Origin: Bryum argenteum
Lineage: Eukaryota > Streptophyta > Bryopsida > Bryales > Bryaceae
Length of the DNA stretch: 64,000 bases
Assembly: GCA_037043015.1 (NCBI GenBank)
Contig: CM073330.1
Coordinates: 4,489,263-4,553,262 of the forward strand
Reading direction: 5' to 3'
The notes beneath the pieces were generated by a model. That model was not told the DNA's origin. It ran no database searches and was given only the letters and a program-made list of their open reading frames with translations. The translations under genes were made by a program, and so were the position numbers. Below, piece by piece: positions 23,159 to 34,135 of the stretch (within the stretch, counting starts at the first letter, position 1; every line of letters starts with the position of its first letter).

Positions 23159-25764
23159 CACTAGTAGAAAAAACGTGTTTTGGTGACCGGGAATTAAATG
23201 ACTCTGTGGCCCAAATGACTAAAGATTGACTAAATCCGCTCATACGACTAAAGATTTTTCAAAAAAATGGTCCTAGTCATTCTCTTGTCATTTACAAATA
23301 GCTTGAGAGATGAAAGTGGCGGAATTTCATTTCCATCCACAGCTTCTCATCTCGCTTGCCGACGTGGCTAGACGCTAGTGATTTCGCAGTCATGGATACG
23401 TCTCACCATCGGTCTGACTGTGCTCTATTTTTACGGCAAGTTTATGTAATACGACGTGGCTTGTATATTTTGTATCCATAATTTTGGGAGGATAACTATA
23501 TGCTGACTTGGATAAGTAGAAGTCATTTCGCAATCATAAAGATGTGGTAGAAAATGGAACTGTTTTTTGGTATCATACGTGGCTTCTAGCTTTTAATATT
23601 TAGTTTTTCTATGTTTTAATCATTTTCTGACGTGGATATTTCTTAGTCATTCTGCACTCATTTCGGTAGGGGAAATTTTCTATTCGGCTGAGTTGGCAAG
23701 AACTTCGAGTTCATTCTTATCTAATTAGTATACTCTGCTAGCATGGACTCAAAGGAGTCTTCCTATATGACTGTAGAATGAGTAACTACATGGGTTTTTT
23801 TTTTTTTTTGTGACGTAGATAAGTTGGAGTCATGCTGTAGTCATTTCTTGACGAGAACCGTAGTTACCTTTATATGTTTTTCCCTATATGGCTCTTCTAT
23901 TTTGTTTTGTATTTCATATATTTGGAAATAATTATCTGACGTGGATGACTTGGTATCATTTTGTAGTCATTGTGTTATCAAGATTTTTTTTTTCAACAAC
24001 AAATAGTGTAGGCAAAATGGTCATAAATTAGTGTGGTGGACCTTATCAAACCCTAACCCTAACTGCACCACATATAATGGTCTGCTCCATCTCTCAAACT
24101 CTCTTTTTCTTGTACCATTTCTGAAGTTTAGATTACTCTCTCTCCTCTTAATCTGAAGCTCTCTTTTTCTTGAGTTTTTTTAATTAAAGTTCCTCTCTTC
24201 TCTTGATTACCTTGCACTTATTGCCTTTGGTTTAGAGTAGTTGATTTGTAGTAGTTAGAGAAAAGCACAAACATTACTCATTAGACATGCATTTTTTTTT
24301 GGTTCTTTTTGTGAGTTTAGGTGTTATGATGCCATCTCTGAGTAAGGAGTGTGGAGAAGCATGGTTGTGAAGGTATGTCTATTTCCTTCCTTTCCTTTCT
24401 TCTTTTTCTGTTTGCAAGAGCGGTAGGAAGTTCAAGCAGATGGTGATTAGAAACCCTGAAGTAATGTTTTTAGCAGCCTAACACTTAAACAAAGATGAGA
24501 GAATACACACATGCCAATAATGAAGCCTACCAAATTTTTTCAGCACTCAATCTTCACGTACCTGGACAGTCTTGAAAACCCTAATATTGTCGGCGCCGCC
24601 ATACTAGGGCTGAAATTTTAGGGTTTTGATCTTAATACTATAGTACGACTTAGAAATGACATCAAAATGACTTAGAAATGATTTGGAAGTACCAAAATAT
24701 GACTAAAGAATGACTCGTAGGGAACCAAAGTATGACTAGTATAAATCCATGATGCACATTTCCTACTTGATTGTGTTGTATTTCTAAATTGTTTGGTGTA
24801 ATTTACAGTTGTGCAGGAGGTGTTTTGTTTTATTCTAAATATGACAAGGTCCAAGGTAGTACCATGCCACATGAGTGGCATTTTCAGCAGCAAGCAGGAG
24901 TTTTATTTCAAAAATATTGTTGGCAAATAGCTAATAGTTATAGTGTAGCCTTGTTAGTCATTTTGTAGCCATAGTTCAATCACATGTACATAATGACACA
25001 TCTTTGACGATGTTATGACTTATGTATTATAGCCGGTAATAAAATAATAATATTACTCATCAATGACTTTAACACAATCATTGTATGATTTGCAAATGAG
25101 TAGTCATTTAGCGCAATCAACGACTTCAAAATGACACCGATATGACAGTGATATGACAACAAATAATATCCCCCCCCAGACATGAATTACACCGTAAAAC
25201 TAGCCTAGACACGTGGACTAACCAAACTTAGACACATTGTCTACTTTATATTAATAAATGACTAAGAAATGTCTCTGTTATGACTCTGGCATGACAATAA
25301 CTTTGCCACGAGTTATACTCTAAAAATGGCCTAGACACGTGGACCAACGACAGTTAAACACGTCAACTACCAAAAAAACCATCCAGTCATTTTTAAGTCA
25401 CACAGTAAGGGTGCACAAATTTCGCCACGTCAGATCCCGTGCTTCCACGTAGGATTTCCGGTCAACCTACCTCCCTGCCCCAAATCTAGTCAACGTCCAT
25501 GTCAGAACGTAGGTCCCGCCATTTTGGCTGAGGTGGAGAACTCCTTCGAAAAATCGGCCATGTCGTGACGACGCGTCGGCTACGAAGGCGGATGACAGCG
25601 GACGGATGAAGCCCAAGTCATTTCGACCAAATGGTCGATATTACTCACTTTCTATGACACAGGCTTCATCGAGCGTCCTTAGTCACCGTACGATTGATTT
25701 TGGTACATATGACTGGAAACAGAGTCATTTAGCCCAGTCATTTATTGGCGATTTTCTACTAGTG
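23159..25764. mobile_element. Non-autonomous CACTA (EnSpm-type) transposon, 2,606 bp
   Basis: Terminal inverted repeats are CACTAGTAGAAAA at 23159-23171 and TTTTCTACTAGTG at 25752-25764. An exact 3-bp target duplication TAT flanks it at 23156-23158 and 25765-25767. The left subterminal region is rich in AGTCATT and the right in AATGACT, giving mirrored subterminal repeats as expected for transposase binding in this superfamily. No transposase is encoded. The interior (about 24030-24600) has gene-like leader composition and a telomere-like AACCCTAACCCTAAC at about 24049. The matching target duplication and near-identical termini suggest insertion that is not very old. Confidence 0.92.
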
Positions 25765-25867
25765 TATGGACAAAATTTTCAAAAGTATGTAACGATCTAG
25801 TACAATCTAGTCATCATGAGGAAGTGCTCTCATTCTAAATTGGTACATCCGAATTATTTGTAGACTT

Positions 25868-26181
25868 GTTGAAGGCACGAGAAGCCTTGGCTTGGTTGTT
25901 ATGGGTCATAGTCCCCAATGAGGAGGTTGGAGGTTCTATTTTCCATGGCGATGTAGTGCTCACCACCACAATCTACTCAACTATGATGAGAGGTACTTGG
26001 ACCGTGTTGTATGAGTATCTCAATGCTCTTTTTGGGGATATCACACCGGATATGTCTAAGAGGCTAGTGGTTAGGTAAACTAGCATATTGTTCACCATGA
26101 GTGGTTTAATGACACCCACACATACATTCAAGGATAAGTCAAATGAACACTCTATCCAAGCCGGCCTCAAATAGGTTGAAG
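25868..26181 (+). mobile_element. tRNA-derived SINE-like element, copy A
   Basis: Starts with GGCACGAGAAGCCTTGGCTT and has an A-box-like TTGGCTTGGTTG and a B-box-like GAGGTTCTATTTTCC about 40 bp apart. It aligns over its length with the copy at 27220-27579. Flanks share GTTGAAG (25869-25875 and 26175-26181), a possible 7-bp target duplication. More decayed than copy B. Confidence 0.65.
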
Positions 26182-27059
26182 TTCTTCTTCTTTGTGCAGT
26201 TGCTAGTTTGACCTTGATTAAGAAAAAAAATTGGGGATATACATTATATATTTATTTATATAAGTCTACGCTGGGCTTTGGATATTTTTGTATATGATTA
26301 GTTATTTTTTCCTCTTGGGATTTGAGCATATGTGAAAATTTACTTTAGGATATTGTCTGTTAAATCACTGTGTTTTGTCTTTAAAAACAAGAGAGGAGCT
26401 ACTATTCGAAGCTTCAGAAGATTTTCTAGTTGATCTAGTCACTACAGATATATGTTGTTGTCTAAAATGTTAGTGGTCAAGCATGCTAAGGTTGATTTGT
26501 ATAGATCTCCATGGAATTAAGATTATCATAGCAAAGAAGAGGAATTTGACTTGGAATCAACATACTCATTTCGATTGTTCAAATTCTGTTGTTCATATTG
26601 TGCTTCATGCTCATGCTTTGCACAAATAAATATTATTGTTCCGATTGTATTGTTTATGAATCTTGAATGTTGAGTATCGGTTTTTGTCTAATATGAGGCT
26701 TGATACTAGGGAGACCGTATCAGAGTTTCCAACGTGGCCATGGCCACCGACTCAATGTGGATAAAACTTCATTGTCGTACGTGCTTTTTAGCAACATTGC
26801 AAGGGTGAGAAAGGCATTATTTGCAATTGTTTTAGAACCTTTTAAATGAGAGGGATAGAGAGAGTAATTGAAAGAAATAATATTGACATAGCTGAAAAAA
26901 TGGCATAAAAAGTTTAAAATGAATTGTATCGATGTTGTTCACCGTGGGTATAGGTTTTAAGGTAGGATAGTTATATTGTTGTTATAAGCAAAATTGTCAC
27001 ACCGTGAGAAGTAACAAAAGTTCTGAATATCTTAGAATCCATACATCTACACCTCTGGT

Positions 27060-27098
27060 CTACATGGAATTGTTTATTCAATAAACAATTCCATGTAG
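27060..27098. repeat. 39-bp perfect hairpin
   Basis: Arms of 19 bp (CTACATGGAATTGTTTATT and its exact reverse complement) around a single C. It sits 120 bp left of SINE copy B. No mobile-element ends are recognised. Confidence 0.9.
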
Positions 27099-27219
27099 CA
27101 TGTGTTTGAGGATGGTAGCAATCACTCAGCCTAGGTTTGAATTATATACAGTTAGTCACTTCTACCACAGATGATCTGTCCTCGGCTGAAGTTAGCCTTT
27201 GAAGAATATCATGGGTAAA

Positions 27220-27579
27220 GGCACCACAAGCCTTGGCTTGGTGGTTAGGGCTTAGGCCCCCAATGAGGAGGTCGTGGGTTCCATTCCCCATGCCGGCGTG
27301 GTGCTCACCACTATAGTCCACCCAACTATTGTGGGGGGTCTTTAGACCTTGTTGTATGGGTACCTCAAAGCCCTTTGGGGGGATACTATGTCAAGTATCT
27401 TCAAGGCATTAGTAACTAGGCTAGAAACTAGCGTAGTTATAGTGTCCACCCTCGAGAGGGAGAAGTAGTATTGTTCCAATTTCCCCTTGTCCGGTGGCCA
27501 TCGGGATATTAGCATTACGAACGGACACTTCATTCACGCTGGCCTCTTAGAAAGGGACCGGAGTTTCTATCTATCTATC
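27220..27579 (+). mobile_element. tRNA-derived SINE, copy B, with 13-bp target duplication
   Basis: Body begins GGCACCACAAGCCTTGG, with A box TTGGCTTGGTGGTTAGG and B box GTGGGTTCCATTCCCC, the internal pol III promoter layout of a tRNA head. The 3' end is a short CTAT tandem tail. TATCATGGGTAAA occurs on both sides (27207-27219 and 27580-27592), a 13-bp target-site duplication typical of LINE-mediated retroposition. Confidence 0.85.
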
Positions 27580-28329
27580 TATCATGGGTAAAAGCACAAA
27601 GGATTCTCCCTAGAAACTTATACGAAGCTTTCCACTTGTAAAGTACCATGGCATGTGGGTCAAAGTGCTGTCCAGTATGCACGGTTTACAAATAAAAATG
27701 TCCAAGACTTAGAACTCAGATTTCTAAAGTAATAATCATCCTCAAATCCTTGAATCTTGATCTCCCTATGAAAATAAGATCAAGATCCAATTTCCATAAG
27801 CACCAAATTATGATATTCCAAGTGTGATATTCCAACCCCATTACTTTGATGCATACTGTATGTTCAAACTCTTGTGAGATTGGTTCTCAAATTTCTCATT
27901 GAGGATAACACCTTGATTCTATGAAATGTTTGTGTTTGAAATGAGGAATTATTTTATTGTTGTTTTGGTTAGCATTGATTGCACTTGACAAGAACATGTT
28001 TTTTTGGAGTACTTGTCACTAATAGGTAGGTGCTCTTTAGGCCTACATAGAATTATGTTCAAAATATAAAAACTTGCTCACCACCCCTATATTGTAACAA
28101 CAGGGTGACCTTTCACACCAGCAAAAGAGCATAAGAAATAAGGAAAAACTGCAAATGTGGATAAGGAAGTGAATCTTTGGCATGTAACTTTGTCATAATT
28201 CATTATGACAAGGTCAATAATCTCTGAAGGCCTAAACGATCCTTTCTTTTGTTTAGAAGATCATTGTTTAAGTATCATGGATATAGATGTAATTACAAAT
28301 TTATAGAGCTAAGTGGGAATTCTCTCCTA

Positions 28330-28990
28330 AAGATTCAAGAGACCTATTTTAGGTCAATTTGACTTTGGTCGGCCCCTCACTTAGTATTATGAGATTGCAT
28401 GAAGTTGAAACTTTTTGCACGTTGTAGAGTTTTTTCATACCTTCCCAAAGTTATCTCATGCTCCAAAATTCTTCATACTCTAGGAGATACTCACATGCAA
28501 AGTTCGAAAGCACTATTTGAAATCTACCCAATATTGATGCTCATTTATTCTTAAAATCTGTTCGAAATTGATCAAAACGCAAGAACTTCCAAATTTCACC
28601 AAAAACTAAGATTTAGGCTTTTTTTTCTTTGTACATGTAGAAATGGTAACAAGGCATGATCTTACTATTTAGATTTTCAATTCAATAATCCTTTAAATCA
28701 ACATTTTTAATTGTTGAAAATGACCCTTTGTATTTGAATTCCACCAAACCTCCATCAAACAATTCTTTGGATTTTACAGGTTGCATGAGGGTAGAAATTG
28801 CATAGACATGTTCCTTACATAACTACGAAGAAGAATGTGAAGAGTCTCAATTCACATTTATCTCTAAAAATGGTCTTTTTGGCCCTCAAAATATTGCTTT
28901 CCCATTTCACAACAAGCAGAAAAAAGTTATTTTTCCAACTTTAAAAGCTATGATTCTACAAACGGGGAGGAATTTGAATCTAAGACTTAG
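28330..28990. repeat. Direct repeat, copy 1 (partner at 30240-30920)
   Basis: Shares, in order and orientation, GCATGAAGTTGAAACTTTTT, CTCATGCTCCAAAAT, CTAGGAGATA, TTTGAAATCTACCC, TTTCACCAAAAA, AAGGCATGATCTTACT and TTTCAATTCAATAATC with the second copy about 1.9 kb downstream. Intervening copies of other repeats differ, so this is a segmental or element-derived duplication. Confidence 0.8.
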
Positions 28991-29468
28991 TGTACATGAT
29001 CTTGTTCAACTTTAGTACAAAATCTTACAGTTTCATACTTCAAAATCTGCCATAGAATTCAAAATCTCATCCGGCATTGAAAGAAGACGGTTTCAAAAGG
29101 AAAGCATGCAAATAGTGCCTTGAAACTTCAGGGGTCAAATGCTTAGGGTGCTAAAGCAACAATTTCTTGACATATGTTGTCAAGAAGATATAATTAGAGT
29201 GACGTCTCCAACCACATCCTTCTCTTCTTTCTTGAGTGTACAACACCCGTCTTTTGTCTACTTGGAGAGGTTGACAAACAAATCAAGGCACAACATTGTC
29301 TTCATGTTCTCCACTATATTCGGACTCCATTCATTATAGTTTTGAAATTATCACTCGTGTCTCTACAAAACTGAATTATCATTAGTGATATATGAATAAG
29401 AGTCTTTGCAAATTTCAAAACAAAATAAAGATGTTCTATAGTGGCCGAGGAGATTCTGGAGCAACTAG

Positions 29469-29694
29469 CACTACAATAGATTCAAGGTTTTATGACTACG
29501 AGTGTAGTCATATTGTATAACACAACTAAGAGCATATGATTGAAAATAATGGTCATAACATGTGATATCTAACCACAAACTAACATTACATGACTGAACG
29601 ATGATTACGAATACTCGTATTTTCAATCATTTAATCTTAGTCGCTCTACACAATATGACTATGTCCATAGTCATAAAACCTTGAGTTTGTTGTG
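29469..29694. mobile_element. Palindromic MITE-like element, 226 bp
   Basis: The two halves (29469-29555 and 29605-29694) are imperfect inverted repeats. They begin CACTACAATAGATTCAAGG and end CCTTGAGTTTGTTGTG, with shared interior words GGTTTTATGACTA, TAGTCATATTGT and ATGATTGAAAAT. The CACTA-like ends and ATGACTA words resemble the large CACTA element in this window. No clear 3-bp target duplication is seen (TAG left, ATT right). Confidence 0.7.
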
Positions 29695-30239
29695 ATTTAG
29701 TCATACTTAGATTGATAAATGTAGCAATTCCCTTTGATGATCTTGGGCTTAAGACAACTTACAAGACTCGACTTACATACGTGCACAAGCAAATTTATTG
29801 AGAAATAGTATGTAGGGAACAAGTCATGTAGTATTTCATGACAGCCATAAGAGCTTTCCTTAGTATTAGGGAGGCTTTAAATTGATAGTCAAGATCAACA
29901 AATCTCCAAACCAATTCAGTCACATTTTGAGCCCAATTGGCTTTATGGACCACTTGAAGAACTCATTAAATAATAAATGAAGTGCATGACAATTCCCCTG
30001 TGTGTAAAGTCGTTGGACAGATTTGTAAAGGGATCAACAAAGCCATGAGGCCAATTGTATTATTGCTACATTATATGCTTTTGATTTCTCCCCAATAAAA
30101 TGTTTTAGTGAAGAATGATTGTGTATCGAAGTCCAACTGCGGCCTCCATGCCATGAATTGGCCCTCTAATCTTGTATCTCACAACTTTTGGAGCCCAAAC
30201 TACGTCACAACTTGTCCCTCACCCATTTTAACCCCTAAA

Positions 30240-30920
30240 GTTTCAAGAGGCCCGTTTTGAGCCGATTTGGCTTTATTCAACCTCCGACTTGATATTTTTG
30301 GATCGCATGAAGTTGAAACTTTTTGAAGATCTAGACTTTTTAGTAACTTTCGGACTAGTCTTCTCATGCTCCAAAATTTCTCATATTCTAGGAGATATTT
30401 GCAGTCAAAGTTTGAAATCACCATTTGAAATCTGCCCAAATTTGCCTAAGATGGTTTTTGCTCAAAGTGGATTCCAAAATTGCCCAGCCGAAATTGATCT
30501 AAATGCAGAACCTTCAAAGTTTCACCAAAAATTGAGATTTTAAGTTTGTAGGTTTTCTTTTTGTACATTTAGAAAAGGTAATAAGGCACGATCTTACTGT
30601 TTGGATTTTCAATTCAATAATCTTTTACACGCATTTTAATTGTTGAAGATAGGCCTTTGTATTTAGCACACCTCCATGTGAATAATCAAGCAAATCCATA
30701 GGTTCTAGAAGTTCTACAGGTCATATGAGGGTAAAAATTGCATAGACACGTTCCTAACTCACCTAGGAATAAGGATTTGAAGAGCCCTAAACCAAATTTT
30801 CTACCAAAGATGGTTTTATGCCCCCAAAACAATACTTTGCCATTTTACAACATGGGAAAAACTTCTTTTTCCAACTTTGGATGTTATAGACTCACAATTG
30901 GTGAGAATTTGCATCCAAAA
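30240..30920. repeat. Direct repeat, copy 2
   Basis: Second copy of the family described at 28330-28990 (for example GCATGAAGTTGAAACTTTTT near 30305 and TTTCAATTCAATAATC near 30606). Frames across it (30200-30543) are open only by chance. Confidence 0.8.
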
Positions 30921-31431
30921 TTTGGTATTCATGTACAAACACTAGTCATGTGCTACATCTTACAATTACATACTGCAAAATTTGTCATCTTGCATACAAT
31001 ACCCAAGAAATGCAAGATGTAACACCCAAGGAAGGGATCCAAATGGGGATTCTCCCATGAATTGGTCCAACAATGGCTTTTTGGCCCCTCGTGGACTCCT
31101 CTCCGTCCTCCACCTCCCTGATTTGCGCGTTCGGCTTTGTATTTTTTAATTCGAGAAAATTTTCCGATACCTTTGGACACTCCGCCCGAGCGAGAACCTG
31201 TACTGCTTAGCAGATTTCTCTTGAATCAAAGTCCATAATCCTTCGCTGATCGATTCGCAATTAGATTGCGAATTGATCCTTGCCCTTGCTCCGTAGTCTA
31301 CAGTAGTCGCCATTGTCGAGCTGAAAGGAATTTGCGCATCACTCTTAAACCATTGTGGGTTAAAACCTCTGCATTCGAATCATGCTAGAAGCAACTTGAG
31401 TGAGCGTTCTCTTCGAGCAATTGATGCATAG

Positions 31432-33059
31432 ATGACGACTCGCAAACCGAGAGAGAGAGATTGGAACCACGCCGAAACTTTGGTTCTCGCAGAAGAGAGA
31501 AGGCGCAACAATAAGGACGGTGTGTGGAACGCAATTGCTCTGGCCGTTTCCAATCGATTTCCCGAGCAGGATGCTCGATCGCCCGATGCGTGTCAGAATA
31601 GATGGGATATCCTTCGGAAGCTTTATAATCGCATCGAACCTTTTTGTAAACAAAAAAAGGGTGGGCATCACTTGCTACTGAGTAAAGATGATTTTCAGTC
31701 GATGCAAAAAACTAAGAAGTTGCCTACTGCTTATCGGAGTGATTGGTACAACATTGTGAAAGAGCTTTACGATTGCAAGCTAGCAGCCAAGAACGCCAAA
31801 ATCCAACGTGTAAGTTTCAATTTTTCTTTACTCGAAAACATGATCACACTTTCAACTTTCCAGTGAAATTTGACGCCTTTGCTGGTAATTGAAAACAATG
31901 GCCGTACTCTAGAGAAGCTGTCAGGGCATTTCAGGTTGAATATCTGAGCTATTTCTAGATTCTCCGACGGAGTTTGAATCAACGAATGTCTACGAGAGGA
32001 TGTATTTACGAATTCTCTCGTAGACATTCTCTTTTCTGCCTGCATTACCTGTGACCTACAAGTTGCCAGAAAGTGATGGATTAGATATCCGGTCGAGCCG
32101 CGTAGCGGCGAGTCGGTTATCGTTCATAACCGGTTGTGCACTCTTTAATTGCAACCCTTGATCTTCATGATCCAAGGGTGTAGGATACAAGTTGATAGGA
32201 GAGAAGGTTGTGAGTTGTAATTTGTGATGGTGATGGGACGGGTTGCGCAATGGGATGAAGCCACGTAAGCATTGACAACGAGAACAACCGGTTATGTTGT
32301 CATATTTGCCAACAAGTTTATTCTTTCATTTTCTTCGTTGCCAATGGCCTTCATAGATGTGGAGCAGTTCAAGTGACTGGCTGTTCGGCCGTTCTTGCGT
32401 CAAACTTGAAATTTGAACACTGTAACAGAAAATACATATCTGCATAGAATCCTCTTCTTGCATCCTTGCTAAGATTCTCGAATTCTCGAATTGTTGTATG
32501 CAGCAAAAACTAGAGAACGTTACCGAAGCGCATTGGGATCAGTGGGCTGAAGAAGCGTTCTCGTTTACGGTACAGTGCACATAACCCTAATTTAAGCATT
32601 CTCTGTTTTTAAGGTCGAGATTTTAACCTGAAAGAGAACAAATTACGTCGGCTATACGACCCAATAAGATTGGACTAGAGTCTGATTTCTGGCTAGAATC
32701 AGGTGACACCCGAAAAAAAGGTAGCAAGCTAGTTTCAGCTAGCCTAGAGAATGCTGACTCTCTTGTGTATCTTATGCTTACGATGTTCTTGTTATATGCA
32801 GAGTGAGATCGAGCCAGCGATTGAGCCACCACTGGAGCCAGTGGTTTGCCTACCGGTCAAGCCCGAAATCGTGGAACGTGCATCCGCTGCACGCATCCCC
32901 GGAGACTACACTCCTGGGGTATCGCCGATTGAACCCTACCAATCAGCTCTTTTGCAATCCATCTCCCAGAGTACGCCTGGTCAAGAGAATACTACTACGA
33001 TCAGCAGTGCATCCAATCAAACAGGAGATTCAGAGCAGCGGAATCTTCCGAAGACGTGA
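31432..33059 (+). CDS. Trihelix / Myb-SANT-like DNA-binding protein
   Basis: Three exons by GT-AG splicing and conserved phase: 31432-31809, 32504-32569 and 32802-33059, giving about 233 residues. The N-terminal 80 residues hold a trihelix (Myb/SANT-like) fold signature: RDWNHAETLVLAEERR, W in GVWNAIA, and CQNRWDILRKLYNRI, so a nuclear DNA-binding role is expected. Residues about 90-126 (TAYRSDWYNIVKELYDCKLA) look like the conserved fourth amphipathic helix. Exon 2 adds VTEAHWDQWAEEAFSFT. The C-terminal 85 residues are rich in Glu, Pro, Ser and Thr and probably disordered. Start chosen as the first ATG after an upstream stop. The 3' flank belongs to a three-copy repeat. The last exon could splice onward; I see no need for it. 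Confidence 0.75.
31984..32029. repeat. 15-bp perfect inverted repeat in trihelix intron 1
   Basis: GAATGTCTACGAGAG at 31984-31998 and its exact reverse complement at 32015-32029, with a 16-nt loop. It lies within the 694-bp first intron. A transcript would fold into a stable hairpin; no miRNA-like long duplex is evident. Confidence 0.85.
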
Positions 33060-33114
33060 TAACGGACTCACTCCGATTCTCCAGGTACCGTTTCAGCCAT
33101 CCACCGTATTCTAG

Positions 33115-34135
33115 TTCATTTGCCACATTCCTCTTGAGTGATTCAACTTCAACTCAGCATCTTGTTTATCGACACAAGACTTTAGCCAACGGTGTTTACA
33201 TTTTCAAATTGCATGGAGTAGTGAGGAAAAAGATCATAGCTGTGCCTGATGAGTCCTCAGACTGTTTTCTTCACATCGTTGTGTGCATAACAATCTTCAG
33301 CAGTGACAATCTTTGAACCTCAATTCTATGTTTTGCACCGCTAGGAGGACCCTAATCCAGTTGAAATTGAAAGAGAGGGTGATTATATCACAAGAACGTT
33401 GATACCACTGGCATCAGAGGTGCCATTTTAGAAACAGAAGCAAATGTACCATAAAAAGTAGCACTTTGTGACAAGATAGAGGTTTTGGTATGTCAAAATG
33501 GCACTTTTGGTATATTGTTCATCTTTGCTCTAATTACTTATCGTGTGAACATGTGCAGGGGTCTAGAGCCTGTGATTTTTGTATCATAATTGAGTGTGAA
33601 TTACTGCGAAAGTGCAGCACGTGAATCTGTGGCCTCGATGCGGCAATGAGCTTCAGGGTTTTTGTATCATACATGAGATGCTCGTTCATTTTACTAAACC
33701 CTCTAAAATGAAAGAGCATCTCATTCTTTTACTTCAGGAGGCCTATTACAGAATATTGGTAAGAATTGTCCAATTTTGGTAGGATCATAGTGTAGAGCAG
33801 AGTTGTACTGTACAATATTACCCCCAGGTGGTTGTTATTATACGTAGAGGTGTTTGTAAGGTGTGAAGTCGTAAGATTTGAGAGGCTTTACTATCAATGT
33901 GGAGCTGATAGGAAATTACATTGATGAATAGCTTGTATTCCTTTTCTAGAGCAATTTCAAGAGAGCTTGAAGTTGAACAAAAATGACGAAACAGTTCAGC
34001 TATTTCCAAGCAAATTTCTTGTTTTGTATCCAGGAAACGTCACAGCAAGCATGCATGGTCCAGCAGGGTCCAGATCTCTTCTTTCACTTCAGTGCTCTTT
34101 CATTTTAGGGTATTCTTGCAAGCAAATCAATAAGT
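33115..34135. repeat. Copy 3 of the three-copy sequence, 3' of trihelix gene
   Basis: Begins within 60 bp after the trihelix stop codon and carries all blocks of copies 1 and 2: TAGTTCATTTGCCAC, CTTGTTTATCGACAC, GTGCAGGGGTCTAGAGCCTG, ATTACTGCGAAAGTGCAG, GAGGCTTTACTATCAATG, AGCTTGAAGTTGAACA and CATTTTAGGGTATTCTTG. It may be the 3' UTR or downstream flank of that gene, later copied leftwards. Confidence 0.7.

Noticed and set aside
24040..24065. Telomere-like AACCCTAACCCTAAC
   Set aside because: Only two to three units, inside a CACTA element; not a telomere or interstitial telomeric block of note.
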